DNA from: an uncultured Bacteroidales bacterium
Lineage (GTDB): Bacteria > Bacteroidota > Bacteroidia > Bacteroidales > Paludibacteraceae
Reading direction: 5' to 3'
NCBI GenBank assembly: GCA_902782665.1
Contig: CACZOA010000109.1
Location: 84,899-148,898, forward strand
DNA length: 64,000 nt
Part shown: piece after piece, positions 55,386 to 64,000 of the stretch
Layout of the letters: each line of letters starts with the position of its first letter
Numbering within the stretch: position 1 is the first letter of the stretch
Program-made: the position numbers and the translations under genes
Notes under the pieces: generated by a model
What the model saw: the letters and a program-made list of their open reading frames with translations, nothing else
The model's database searches: none
What the model was told of the DNA's origin: nothing

Positions 55386-55393
55386 TAACTTTG
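55386..55393 (+). promoter_or_regulatory. Candidate -7 element of the NUDIX gene
   Basis: TAACTTTG fits TAnnTTTG and lies 28 bp before the ATG at 55422. Confidence 0.55.
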
Positions 55394-55421
55394 CATTGTC
55401 CAACAACAAAAATGAACTGCT

Positions 55422-56099
55422 ATGTACACATACGAACATCCACATCCATCTGTCACTGCAGACTGTGTCGTTTTTGCATTCGACGGCAAGTCTCTCAACC
55501 TATTGTTGATCAATAGAGGTATTGAGCCCTACAAAGGTGCATGGGCACTGCCTGGCGGATTCATACACATGGATGAGACCGCAGAAGATGGTGCATTACG
55601 TGAGCTAAAAGAGGAGACGGGAGTTGAGGATATTTATCTGGAGCAATTCCACACATTCACAACTGTAGACCGTGACCCTCGTGAACGAGTGATGACGATA
55701 GCATTCCTGGCTTTTATCCGTCAGAATGACTATTCTATCGTGGCTGGCGACGATGCTGCAAAAGCCCAATGGTTCCCAGTGGACAAACTGCCTGATCTTG
55801 CTTTCGACCATAAAGAGATTATCAATGTTGCATTAGACAAACTGCGTTGGAAAATCATGTATGAGCCGCTTGTGTTCCATCTCCTAAACAAAACATTCAC
55901 AATGACACAGTTGCTTACAATATATGAAGTGGTGATTGGCAAAGAGTTGGACCGACGCAATTTCAATAAGAAGATGCTTCAGCTTGGTTATGTCGTGCCG
56001 ACAGAGGAGCGTGTACAAGGGGTGGGACGCCCAGGCACTCTATATATGTTCGACGAGGAGAAATACAGAGAGCAGATCAACAACAGAAACGTCTTTTGA
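55422..56099 (+). CDS. NUDIX hydrolase with C-terminal winged helix (NrtR-like)
   Basis: The 225-residue protein has an intact Nudix box at G46-FIHMDE-(x7)-RELKEETGV (to about residue 68). A C-terminal winged-helix-like domain follows (MTQLLTIYEVVIGKELDRRNFNKKML...YVVPTEERVQGVGRPGTLYMFDEE). This architecture is that of NrtR and related sugar-responsive regulators, in which the Nudix domain senses ligands such as ADP-ribose and the winged helix binds DNA. The intact box means hydrolysis is possible. No NAD gene is adjacent, so the regulon is unknown. Confidence 0.85.
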   Translation: MYTYEHPHPSVTADCVVFAFDGKSLNLLLINRGIEPYKGAWALPGGFIHMDETAEDGALRELKEETGVEDIYLEQFHTFTTVDRDPRERVMTIAFLAFIRQNDYSIVAGDDAAKAQWFPVDKLPDLAFDHKEIINVALDKLRWKIMYEPLVFHLLNKTFTMTQLLTIYEVVIGKELDRRNFNKKMLQLGYVVPTEERVQGVGRPGTLYMFDEEKYREQINNRNVF

Positions 56100-56150
56100 A
56101 ATAATCATTCAAAACATCCGTACTTATTTGTCGACGTATGGAAAAACAAA

Positions 56151-56190
56151 AAACCGAGCTGATTCCAAAGAATAGCCCGGTTTATTTTTA
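56151..56190. terminator. Bidirectional terminator between the NUDIX and phosphofructokinase genes
   Basis: AAACCGaGCT / AGCcCGGTTT (one mismatch) is followed by ATTTTTAT, between convergent genes. Confidence 0.82.
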
Positions 56191-56204
56191 TATAAATTCC
56201 GATT

Positions 56205-57527
56205 TTATTTCATCACCAAAGGCTGACCTGTAGCCTCGACGACGCTCCACCAGAACTCACCTTCAAGGTTGACCTTCTTACGTTGTGCTGTGGCAGCCTC
56301 GATTGGCAACAAAGTGAATGAACCGTTCCAATAACCTACCACAAAATCAGTACGTCCAGCCATAGCTGCATGTACCGCATTGTGAGTCAACTGTTCGCAG
56401 AACTTACTGTCGTTAGCATTGGCAGGAATACTGCGGATGATATAACTAGGGTCGATATATTTGACACAGATAGGAATATTCTTCTTGTTGAAATAATCTG
56501 TGATCTGGTTCTTCATATAGACACCGATATCCTCGTGAAGCACATTACCTGAAGCATCCTTCTTACGTTCACCCTGGAAGAACTGTTGTCCTGCACCCTC
56601 AGCCACGACAACAACCGCATGTTTCTTACGTTCCAAACGCTTCTCCAATAGGTTCAAGAATCCGTTCTGTGTCTCAGGATTGTCCAAATCGAAATCCATC
56701 TCAGGAATCAAACAGAAATTCACATCAGGCACAGCCAAAGCCACGTTAGCAGCGATAAATCCAGAGTCACGACCCATAAGTTTGACCAATGCCACACCGT
56801 TGATAGCACCCTTAGCCTCATAGTGGGCGTTCAAGATGATGCTTTGAGCGGCAGTGAAAGCAGACTCGAATCCAAAAGACTTCTCAATCAAGTTGATGTC
56901 ATTATCAATAGTCTTAGGCACACCAGCCACAGCAATCTTCAAACCACGTTTCTCAATCTCCTTATAGATACCGTGAGCACCCTTTAGAGTACCGTCGCCA
57001 CCTACACAGAACAATATATTGATATTGTTTCTTTCCAACGTGTCAACAATTATCTCATAAGGCTGTTGTCCACGGGAAGAAGCCAACATACTACCACCAT
57101 CCTTGTGGATATCATCCACCAAGTCGGGATTCAAATCAATAAACGGAATCTGAAGATCAGGATTCAAACCAGCGTAACCATATTGAACACCGACGATATT
57201 AGTCACACCATAACGGTTGTAGAGATGTGTCACCAAACCACGAATCACATTGTTCAATCCAGGGCACAAACCGCCACAAGTCACGATCGCCACCTTCGTC
57301 TTCGCAGGCTCAAAATATATCAATTCCTTTGGTCCTGGTTTTTCAAAAGAGACCAAGTTTTCGCCATTCTTCATGGCAGTCATCACCTCACGTAGAGAAG
57401 AAGAGTAAAGCACACGCTCACCATCCTCAACAAAATCATATATACCGTCGCCCTTAACTTTCGACAAATGAAGAGGAGTCTTGATCCTACACTCTCCTAA
57501 TGTTTTTACAGTGAAATCCATATCCAT
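56205..57527 (-). CDS. 6-phosphofructokinase (long, TP0108-like group)
   Basis: The 440-residue PFKA-superfamily enzyme has CGGLCPGLNNVIRG, GGDGT (176-180), PKTIDND (204-210) and VKLMGRDSGFIAA. In E. coli numbering the residue after GGD is Gly104, which favours ATP, while PKTIDND supplies the lysine at position 124 seen in PPi-dependent enzymes. This mixed pair occurs in the trypanosomatid-like ATP group, so ATP is the likelier phosphoryl donor but PPi is not excluded. It catalyses the committed step of glycolysis. It is monocistronic with a good upstream promoter. Confidence 0.9.
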   Translation of the reverse strand: MDMDFTVKTLGECRIKTPLHLSKVKGDGIYDFVEDGERVLYSSSLREVMTAMKNGENLVSFEKPGPKELIYFEPAKTKVAIVTCGGLCPGLNNVIRGLVTHLYNRYGVTNIVGVQYGYAGLNPDLQIPFIDLNPDLVDDIHKDGGSMLASSRGQQPYEIIVDTLERNNINILFCVGGDGTLKGAHGIYKEIEKRGLKIAVAGVPKTIDNDINLIEKSFGFESAFTAAQSIILNAHYEAKGAINGVALVKLMGRDSGFIAANVALAVPDVNFCLIPEMDFDLDNPETQNGFLNLLEKRLERKKHAVVVVAEGAGQQFFQGERKKDASGNVLHEDIGVYMKNQITDYFNKKNIPICVKYIDPSYIIRSIPANANDSKFCEQLTHNAVHAAMAGRTDFVVGYWNGSFTLLPIEAATAQRKKVNLEGEFWWSVVEATGQPLVMK

Positions 57528-57551
57528 AGATCAATCAGCTTTAGTTTGCTA

Positions 57552-57585
57552 CAAATTTAGTTTTTTTCACGATTCCATTAACAAA
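57552..57585 (-). promoter_or_regulatory. Promoter of the phosphofructokinase gene
   Basis: On the minus strand TTTG (57585-57582), 22 bp, TAAATTTG (57559-57552), about 25 bp before the ATG. Confidence 0.6.
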
Positions 57586-57727
57586 CTGAGACACTATTTT
57601 TATTTTTTGTGTGACGAAGTTACAATTTGAATGAAACAGACCTTATCCATGAATGATTTTTTGATCTAGCTTGACAAAATCTGTTATGAAATCAAACTGT
57701 TTATTAGAATGTTCAGTGAAGAGAAAG

Positions 57728-57761
57728 CAAAAAGTTCCGTCTGCCTCAAAGCAAACGGAAC
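57728..57761 (-). terminator. Intrinsic terminator of the FN3 / 1270-residue protein operon
   Basis: Stem GTTCCGT.TGC / GCA.ACGGAAC; on the minus strand it is followed by TTTTTGC. It starts 25 bp after the FN3 gene stop. Confidence 0.87.
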
Positions 57762-57785
57762 CCAAAACAATACAAATTATTTTTA

Positions 57786-59879
57786 TCACTTTACATTTCC
57801 TGCAAATTCAACCGGATCTGTATAGACAGCAGGACAGACAAATTCAGTGGAGATAGCTCTCACTATATAGACATAGCTACTGCCTAAAGCGATTTCTTTA
57901 TCTATATAGAACAATTCGTTAGCACTGACTGAAGCTATAGGCAACATTCTTCCCTCATCCTCTTTTCGATAAATCACATAATGAGAAATGTTGATTCCGT
58001 CACGTCTTCCCCAAGAGAGACGGATCTCCTTCATTCGCTCTGTATTATATACGACTGTACGCACATTATTCACACAACCAGGTCTGTCTCCAGCTGACTG
58101 CAGACGGTTGGTACGGCTTCTTGTCATGTTGCCAGCCTCATCGTATACCTGCATAAAATACTGGACCATAACTCCAGGTTCAACACTGTCGTCTACATAC
58201 TTAGTCGGTCTCTTCTTCTTACCGTCAAAGCGTTTCACCAGCACCACTTTTCCTGTATCATCCACCTGACGATAAAGTTCCATGTACGCGAAATCCTCAC
58301 TTGGTGAGTTCTCCCACACTACCGAGACTCCCTTCTCATCCTGGCTCAAGAATTCGAACACCACACCTATAGGAGCAACCGTATCTGGTCGGAGTGCCTT
58401 GATCGCCTTGGATCTTGGAGACGTGTTGTAATTCTTGTCTACAGCGGACACCTTATAATAGATGCAGTTTGTCAACGTGTTCAAGTTCAATGTGTCATAT
58501 AGGACAGTATCCTTATAATAGTCTGTGATATGGAAGAAATCATCATCACGTCCACTGTTAGATGAATAAACACGGTATCCCAACAAATCAGAGTCAGTGT
58601 TGGGTTTCCATGAGATTCTGACCACACCAGAAGAATCGACATCAGCTTTCAAACCAACAGGAATGGCTGGCGGAATGGTGTCGCCGATATGCTCGTAATG
58701 GAATCCGGAAGAGACCTTCTCATCCTTATTGAATCCGATAGCCTCCACAGCATAATAGTTGGTTTTGGCTATCTTTGGATCCTTGAATTTTCTTTGCTTG
58801 GCAGGGAGTAGCGAGCCGCCAGTCAAATCAGTAAATGATTTGAAACTCTCCGTTTTCAAGACTCTGAATCCCTTGATTTTCTTTTCATATTTTTTGTCGA
58901 CCGTCCAAGAGATGTTCGCCTCATTCCTTTTTGTATACACCACCGTGTCGATCTTGACATCAATAAGATTGAAATTGAACTTTGCCTGACCTTTGACAAC
59001 CTTTGACGCAGGGCCATAGAAGCCGAATGGGGAAAGACCCCTAACACGATAATAATAAACATGGTCCTGATCAGGGACACTATCAATGAAAGTACACAAA
59101 TCCTTAAATTTATCCTCTGCAAAAGAGTGGATAATAGGACGTTCCTTTACTGGTTTGAAATGAAGGCTGTCAAGTCCTCTTTCCACCATATAACCTGAAT
59201 AGTAACCCGCATGTTTGGCAATAGGCCAAGAGAAGAAGACATCCCACTCTCTGAACTCAGCTTCAAAGCCATCCATATTTGGCAACACGCTCAAAACAGA
59301 AGTGTTGACATTACAAACTCCCACTTTTGCGTTTGATTTAGACACCTCATCACCCAACACAACACGATACTGATATTTAGCACCCTTCACCACCGTCTTA
59401 TCTACATACAAAACAGCGGCAGCACGAGCAGCGTCGACTGAGAAATCACAAGAGAAAAGAGCCATGGCAAGAAGCAAATCCTCCTCCAACGGAGTCTCGC
59501 CTTCTACAGAATAGATTCCTCCACCACTTGGTGCTGGAGTATTCTTATTCGCATCACGACCTTTGTGATAGATAATCTCACGTATAGCCTCATAGTAGTC
59601 GTTGAAAGCTTCATTCACCTCCATCTTCTCATTCGACATCGGGAATAACGGCTGAGAGATCGACTGCCAAGCTTTTTCTCCTTCAAGACGTCGCTGCACC
59701 ACATATCCCACAGACGCACTCTTACGGAAAACATCTTCCCTGACTGGTGCCCATCTCAACGATACGGAATCACCATGGTTGAAATATAGCAATTCCAAAT
59801 CATTACTACTCTGAATCCCTGCCATCACATTGAAAATGGACATGCAGGCTATAATTGTCAATAAAAATATCTTTTTCAT
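57786..59879 (-). CDS. Exported multi-FN3-domain protein
   Basis: The 697-residue protein has a signal peptide (IACMSIFNVMAG) and several fibronectin type III domains. Signs are the repeated motifs W.P......GY.V.R, YYRVRGLSPFGFYGPAS, ISWKPNTDSDLLGYRVYSS, YYKVSAVDKNYNTSPRSKA and LSWGRRDGINISHYVIYRK. At least four modules are apparent from about residue 200 to the end. The N-terminal 190 residues are mixed helical and unrecognised. There is no sorting signal. The ATG overlaps the stop of the upstream 1270-residue gene by 4 bp, so the two products are probably made in step and may act together at the cell surface. Confidence 0.83.
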   Translation of the reverse strand: MKKIFLLTIIACMSIFNVMAGIQSSNDLELLYFNHGDSVSLRWAPVREDVFRKSASVGYVVQRRLEGEKAWQSISQPLFPMSNEKMEVNEAFNDYYEAIREIIYHKGRDANKNTPAPSGGGIYSVEGETPLEEDLLLAMALFSCDFSVDAARAAAVLYVDKTVVKGAKYQYRVVLGDEVSKSNAKVGVCNVNTSVLSVLPNMDGFEAEFREWDVFFSWPIAKHAGYYSGYMVERGLDSLHFKPVKERPIIHSFAEDKFKDLCTFIDSVPDQDHVYYYRVRGLSPFGFYGPASKVVKGQAKFNFNLIDVKIDTVVYTKRNEANISWTVDKKYEKKIKGFRVLKTESFKSFTDLTGGSLLPAKQRKFKDPKIAKTNYYAVEAIGFNKDEKVSSGFHYEHIGDTIPPAIPVGLKADVDSSGVVRISWKPNTDSDLLGYRVYSSNSGRDDDFFHITDYYKDTVLYDTLNLNTLTNCIYYKVSAVDKNYNTSPRSKAIKALRPDTVAPIGVVFEFLSQDEKGVSVVWENSPSEDFAYMELYRQVDDTGKVVLVKRFDGKKKRPTKYVDDSVEPGVMVQYFMQVYDEAGNMTRSRTNRLQSAGDRPGCVNNVRTVVYNTERMKEIRLSWGRRDGINISHYVIYRKEDEGRMLPIASVSANELFYIDKEIALGSSYVYIVRAISTEFVCPAVYTDPVEFAGNVK

Positions 59880-62800
59880 TTTCCGTCGCCTCCAGTTTTT
59901 TGACCATCTGTCTGGTCGCCATTTGCCTTTTCCTTTTCCTCCTCTTCTTTCTTCTTTTCTACTTTCTCTTTATAATCATTTATATATTTAAGCTTTTCAT
60001 CGGCAGAAAGGTCGTCCCACTTTTTAGCTTTCTCATCTTTTTTATGAGCTTCCTCATAATCTTTTTGAGCATCACGTAAAACCGTTTCAGAATCATAAAC
60101 ACCTACGCCATCGTTCTTTTTAGCCTCTTCAATCTCTTCATCTAATGATTTGATATCTTCTTCAAGTTCTTTCATCTCATCTTCATCCAAATCACCTGAA
60201 TTGAGGACATCTTTCAAGGCATCTTTCAATTTCTTTTTCTCAAACGACTTATCAAAAGTAAATCCTTCACCTTCGATCAATTCTCCATTAGGTCCACAAT
60301 GCTTACCTATATCGAATTTAGCATGGGCATCACCAGAGAACAATCCTCCAAGCACACTATATCTAAAGTCTACACGACCCACAATGAAATAAGGATCAGG
60401 GAACTCTGCCTCAAGCATTGTAAGTGCAGAGAATTCGACGATACAATACTTCTTCTTTCGTGGTTTGACTCCGGCACCAAGATCCATATATAGATAAGTC
60501 TGACCCTTTCCTCGATAATCTCTGTCGCCACACTCAGTCTTGTTTCTCACCACAAGTGCGTCTGTACCTCCCTTAAGTGTCACATTAGCGTAGATAAACT
60601 TCTTTGGTCCAAGATCAACTCCAAGTTTTGCACCGAATGCAAATCCTGTTCCATTAGAGAACGCCTCCGAATTATCTGTCGCTGTAGCGCCAGACTGAGT
60701 GACATTAAACTTTTCCGTGATCTCTTTATCCAATGGAGGCAGATATGTAGGCACACTATCTCCAAGCATGAAATATGTATAAGCATCAATCTTATCCATA
60801 AATGTCAAATGGACTTGATTTTTAACAGTACCCAAGTTGAAACACCATGCTTTAGGGTCACTATACAAATGGAATTTTCCTGTTCCTTTGACCTTACCAT
60901 GCAAATCAGCAATGAAATCCGCATCTGTCGTGAAAATATCATTGTCTAAGTCGTAGAATATTTTAAGCTGACCTTTAATAAACGACTCGTCCTCCTTTTC
61001 AGACAAGAAGTAGACAAGTCCATCAAGGCTCATCTTAGCAAGTCCTCCATAAGGACCGAAATCCATTCCTAATCGTGCTTCCGCCTGAACAAGTTTCGGT
61101 TTCACAAAGTAAACTCCGATTCCTGCCCAGAATCCCCATTTGACATTCTCAGACGGCGTATATGTTCGTACATTGTCCAGATTCTTTACCTTCTTACAGT
61201 CAAGTAGAGTTGAATAATCCATTTTACTGTAAAGCGACAAAGAGATACTCTTCAAATATATAGTTGGTGGGAAGAGCGGAGCGACATTGTCTGGCAATGT
61301 CACAGTACCAGTCACATACCAATACTTGAATCCTTCTACATTATTTACAGTAGGTGTACGTCCGAACTTAGCGCCAACCTTAACGCCAAACTGTGGTTTA
61401 TCCATAGAAATCTGGATGTCACCCTCGAATCCCTTACCCCAAGTTTCTTTTGGAGCATCGTGACCAAATGAGCTAATAGATCCTAATAGTTTGAATGCAG
61501 AGAAATGGACATCCACAGTGATCTTCTCCACTCTCACATGGGATACCTTCCAATTGTTTTCCACATCCGACTGAAGACGGAACTTAGCATCCACAGACGC
61601 ACCATCACCGTCACTGATCAAAGAAAGTTTAACCGAAGCATTCAGTTTGGCCATCATATTGCCACCTGCTGTATCCAAGCCAGCTGACAAATCATGCAGA
61701 CTCAATTCCAAACCTCCCAAATTAGCGGATTTTGCACAGTCAAGAGAGAATGTACCTCCACCAAAATACGTAGGATATGTAGAGAATCTCAAATTCTGGA
61801 ATTTCAATCCCTCCATCGTCACAAATCCAGCCTTGAAATCGACACCTCCGTTCAGGTTGAAATAGAAGCCCTTCTTGTAGCAATACTCATAAATATCCGT
61901 GCCTTCTATCTTCACTGAATCAGGCTGCTTCATATATCCGATATACGTACCGCCACCTAAAGTAAGACTACATTTATCCTTGGCAAATGGAAGATTAAAC
62001 TTTTTTCCTGTTTGCACTTTTGCATTGAAGTCGTAGCAGAATTCATCATTAGCATCTGTATAAACTTTTCCGCTCAAAGTAGTACAGAAATCTTTATTAC
62101 CTTCAGTATCTTTCAATCCCTTCACAGTGATAGAACCAGACAATTCACCGCCATTCACCTTATTGGATACGATTCCGATTGCCAATCTGTCGACCTTAGC
62201 AGTCATGACTTTATCTGCTTTTGGATCTGTCGACGAAGGTCCTGCCTGCACAACCTGGTCGACACGGGCAGACTCCTTAGTCGGCTGTTCTTTCTCATTA
62301 CTGTATGCGATTGCAGCAGAGAACCATCCTGAGAATCCCGTCTCATCGATAAGCATATTATAAGCCTTGAAACTTAACTTATCCAGACAGTCGACCTCCT
62401 TGCTAAGATCCACCTCCACAAGTTTCAAGGCGAAACCTGTCCAATAATTTTTGTCGCCATCTGGGAATGGAGACTTATAGCCTTGAGGAAATTCAAAATT
62501 ATCTGCATTACGAACAGTACTCATATCAGCTACCATTCCCGTCACCTGATATATAACATCACCAGTACCCTTCACCTTGAATTTCTGACCTATACCAAGT
62601 TCAATGACAATATCCTCAAGATCGGAAATCATCACATCAAAAGTAGCTTTGATTGTGGAATCTTTTGACGTTGCGGCTTTCTGATCAGATGGCTGAGCCT
62701 GGTCTCCTTGTGCCTGATCCCCCTGAGCTTGGTCTCCTTGTGGTGAAGATGCCTGAGCCTGATCTCCCTGGGGTTTATCACCCTGGGGTTGGTCACCTTG

Positions 62801-63688
62801 AGGAATATTTATATTGGGGTCATCCTTAGGCTTACTTGTTTTTTTCAGATCTGCAGGATAAATCACTTTGGAAGAGAACTCAAAATAACCTTTGAGACGC
62901 ATCTCCTTAAATCCATTACAATCAATAGCCAGATAAGAAGCAGAATCGACGACGAGATTACATTTGCCTCCAAACATCTTGTACTTTTTCTCCTTCTGAT
63001 GTTCTTCCATCGACACTTTAATGCGCGACTCACCCTCGCCGGCAAGTATCACATTTTTGCCTTTGAATCCGATTTTAGTAGAGCCGCCCTTTTCCGCCAC
63101 AGAGAAAGGCAATTGGAAATCAGCCTTTACATCGACGGCATTATATCCGACTCCATCCTGATTTCTCACATATTTGAGAGTGTCAATAGAGATGCACAAA
63201 CCAGCGCGGCCATATCCACCCTTCAGCTGAACAGGAGCAGTGAACACGACAGAAGCGACATTCTCGACATCAAACAGCAGTTTGTCGAAATTATTACTAA
63301 GGCTGTCAAGCGACTTTTTATAAAAATCTGGAAGATCTCCAAAAGACTTCGACCGTTCTCCAATATCCTTGAATCTCTTTTTAAGATCTTTCGTGTCGAG
63401 TTTCTTGAAGTCAGAGATTTTCAAGCCCTGGAGCTCTTTCTTATACTCTTTAAGGATGTCAATAATTTTACCGGCATCATTAAAATCTTTACCAGTAGCT
63501 TTGCCTGCTTCCTGAGCCTTTGAAATCATCGAGTTGACATTAGATATAATTTTGTCAACATCAGACTTCACCCTCTGAACATTAGCCGTCACCTGCTTAT
63601 CCACTTGGTCCACCACATCAGCTTTGACCGACGCGGCAGATGCGAATAGCATAAGCAACAGAACTAAATATCTTCCAATTTGTTTCAT
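59876..63688 (-). CDS. Very large exported protein of unknown function
   Basis: The 1270-residue protein begins with a signal peptide (LVLLLMLFASAASVKA). A helical segment rich in Lys/Asp follows (about 24-125). A low-complexity QGDQ-type repeat lies at about 291-332, in a linker between beta-rich parts. Most of the remainder (about 340-1150) is predicted beta structure with many VxGxGxF-type strands and repeated 'LGGLELSLHDLSAGLDTAGGN'-like segments. A highly charged helical C-terminus (DEDEMKELEEDIKSLDEEIEE..., then KKKEEEEKEKANGDQTDGQKTGGDGK) ends it. I do not recognise a named domain. It is the first gene of a two-gene operon with the FN3 protein and has no visible paralogue here. Confidence 0.8.
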   Translation of the reverse strand: MKQIGRYLVLLLMLFASAASVKADVVDQVDKQVTANVQRVKSDVDKIISNVNSMISKAQEAGKATGKDFNDAGKIIDILKEYKKELQGLKISDFKKLDTKDLKKRFKDIGERSKSFGDLPDFYKKSLDSLSNNFDKLLFDVENVASVVFTAPVQLKGGYGRAGLCISIDTLKYVRNQDGVGYNAVDVKADFQLPFSVAEKGGSTKIGFKGKNVILAGEGESRIKVSMEEHQKEKKYKMFGGKCNLVVDSASYLAIDCNGFKEMRLKGYFEFSSKVIYPADLKKTSKPKDDPNINIPQGDQPQGDKPQGDQAQASSPQGDQAQGDQAQGDQAQPSDQKAATSKDSTIKATFDVMISDLEDIVIELGIGQKFKVKGTGDVIYQVTGMVADMSTVRNADNFEFPQGYKSPFPDGDKNYWTGFALKLVEVDLSKEVDCLDKLSFKAYNMLIDETGFSGWFSAAIAYSNEKEQPTKESARVDQVVQAGPSSTDPKADKVMTAKVDRLAIGIVSNKVNGGELSGSITVKGLKDTEGNKDFCTTLSGKVYTDANDEFCYDFNAKVQTGKKFNLPFAKDKCSLTLGGGTYIGYMKQPDSVKIEGTDIYEYCYKKGFYFNLNGGVDFKAGFVTMEGLKFQNLRFSTYPTYFGGGTFSLDCAKSANLGGLELSLHDLSAGLDTAGGNMMAKLNASVKLSLISDGDGASVDAKFRLQSDVENNWKVSHVRVEKITVDVHFSAFKLLGSISSFGHDAPKETWGKGFEGDIQISMDKPQFGVKVGAKFGRTPTVNNVEGFKYWYVTGTVTLPDNVAPLFPPTIYLKSISLSLYSKMDYSTLLDCKKVKNLDNVRTYTPSENVKWGFWAGIGVYFVKPKLVQAEARLGMDFGPYGGLAKMSLDGLVYFLSEKEDESFIKGQLKIFYDLDNDIFTTDADFIADLHGKVKGTGKFHLYSDPKAWCFNLGTVKNQVHLTFMDKIDAYTYFMLGDSVPTYLPPLDKEITEKFNVTQSGATATDNSEAFSNGTGFAFGAKLGVDLGPKKFIYANVTLKGGTDALVVRNKTECGDRDYRGKGQTYLYMDLGAGVKPRKKKYCIVEFSALTMLEAEFPDPYFIVGRVDFRYSVLGGLFSGDAHAKFDIGKHCGPNGELIEGEGFTFDKSFEKKKLKDALKDVLNSGDLDEDEMKELEEDIKSLDEEIEEAKKNDGVGVYDSETVLRDAQKDYEEAHKKDEKAKKWDDLSADEKLKYINDYKEKVEKKKEEEEKEKANGDQTDGQKTGGDGK
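62696..62815 (-). repeat. Coding repeat (P/A)QGDQ in the 1270-residue protein
   Basis: Five to seven imperfect 12-18 bp units encode PQGDQ, PQGDK, AQGDQ in a Gln/Gly/Asp-rich linker. Copy number could vary in frame without breaking the protein. Confidence 0.9.
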
Positions 63689-63749
63689 TATATTGTTTTA
63701 TTCTTTTATTTTCTTTTTTACGATCTCACTCGAGCATGGGTTCACACAT

Positions 63750-63843
63750 GGGCAACCACAAGGGATCTTTTATCGGGCAACCACAAGGGATTGCCCCTAC
63801 ACCTCTCTCAACCGTCAACCATCAATCATCAACCGTCAACCAT
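63750..63843. repeat. Intergenic repeats: GTAG-headed palindromes (family b) and a 21-bp-spaced direct repeat
   Basis: GGGCAA..CCACAAGGGA..TTGCCC (63775-63796) followed by CTAC (GTAG on the minus strand) is a full copy. A half copy GGGCAACCACAAGGGATC lies at 63750-63767. TCAACCGTCAACCAT is repeated directly at 63808-63822 and 63829-63843. No gene is seen between 63689 and 63935. Confidence 0.8.
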
Positions 63844-63884
63844 TACCCGTTCCTTTTGGGAACACATAACCTCAAGTTAACTCC

Positions 63885-63925
63885 AAACCGATAGTGTTTT
63901 GCAGAGCAAAACACTGTCGGTTTTT
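63885..63925. terminator. Strong hairpin between the right-edge gene and the 1270-residue protein gene
   Basis: A 17-bp stem with one wobble pairs AAACCGATAGTGTTTTG with CAAAACACTGTCGGTTT around a 5-nt loop. TTTTT follows on the plus strand. It is placed as the terminator of the minus-strand gene ending at 63936, although its T-run is better on the plus strand. Confidence 0.7.
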
Positions 63926-63935
63926 ATGAGACCAA

Positions 63936-64000
63936 TCATTTCGTCATATACGCCTCCTTTGGCAAGCCTTCTCCCTTCTCGTTAATATAATAAAGACGGC
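63936..64000 (-). CDS. C-terminal end of a minus-strand gene (start outside window)
   Basis: The minus strand reads RLYYINEKGEGLPKEAYMTK and stop from the right edge to 63936, and a strong hairpin follows 11 bp after the stop. Only 20 codons are visible, so neither family nor function can be given. The reading frame is chosen because it has protein-like composition and ends just before the hairpin. Confidence 0.5.
   Translation of the reverse strand, partial: RLYYINEKGEGLPKEAYMTK

Noticed and set aside
57528-57727. Possible tRNA or small RNA in the gap after the phosphofructokinase promoter
   Set aside because: No cloverleaf or T-arm GTTCRA motif could be found.

Overview
The window is from a Bacteroidota genome, order Bacteroidales, probably Prevotellaceae-like. 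The evidence is a SusC/RagA TonB-dependent transporter, many lipoproteins with Bacteroidota-type lipoboxes, TamL/TamB, a succinylornithine-type carbamoyltransferase, BspA-like leucine-rich repeats, and -7 elements of the form TAnnTTTG in place of sigma70 -10 boxes. The species cannot be named from the sequence alone.

Layout. 1-8 kb (minus strand): the start of a SusC-like gene, then trpS, a GT9 heptosyltransferase-like gene, DUF4254, a small outer-membrane barrel, a YigZ/IMPACT protein and a DEAD-box helicase. 8.2-17.7 kb (plus): an outer-membrane biogenesis run (three parvulin/SurA-like isomerases and an OstA/LptA-like protein) leads into proA (with an odd repeat-bearing N-terminus), a four-helix-bundle insertion gene, the arginine-pathway carbamoyltransferase and an aquaporin. 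17.7-22.2 kb (minus): a small defence islet with a BcgI-like two-subunit restriction-modification system and a DUF3791/DUF3990/DUF3791 triad that looks like a toxin-antitoxin set. 22.4-35 kb: an AlkD-like HEAT protein, TamL, glmM, a lipoprotein, an LRR protein, a thioredoxin lipoprotein, tsaD and a 1500-residue TamB. 35-41.3 kb (minus): a BASS-like transporter, a C1 peptidase lipoprotein, a pentapeptide-like lipoprotein and three tandem FKBP isomerases. 41.5-46 kb (plus): typA/bipA, two paralogous DUF1566/FISUMP-like exported proteins and an InaA-type LPS kinase.

46.1-54.2 kb is a thiamin operon: TPP riboswitch, intrinsic terminator, thiD, thiS, a second ThiE-like gene, thiE, thiG, thiC, a DMT transporter and thiH. 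Two foreign-looking genes sit inside it: a REP-associated tyrosine transposase (RAYT) between thiG and thiC, and a frameshifted four-helix-bundle gene between thiC and the transporter. No thiF is present. 54.3-64 kb: an Rpn-type nuclease, a NUDIX/winged-helix protein, a phosphofructokinase, an exported FN3 protein overlapping a 1270-residue exported protein of unknown function, and the last codons of a minus-strand gene at the right edge.

The most unusual signals are the RAYT, which has two GTAG-headed palindromes upstream and a third copy inside its own reading frame; related GTAG-headed palindrome families scattered through the intergenic regions; the DUF3791/DUF3990 triad beside the BcgI-like system; the 39-bp tandem repeat that extends ProA; and two four-helix-bundle genes, each inserted in a biosynthetic operon between short AT-rich repeats. 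No tRNA, rRNA or CRISPR array was recognised.
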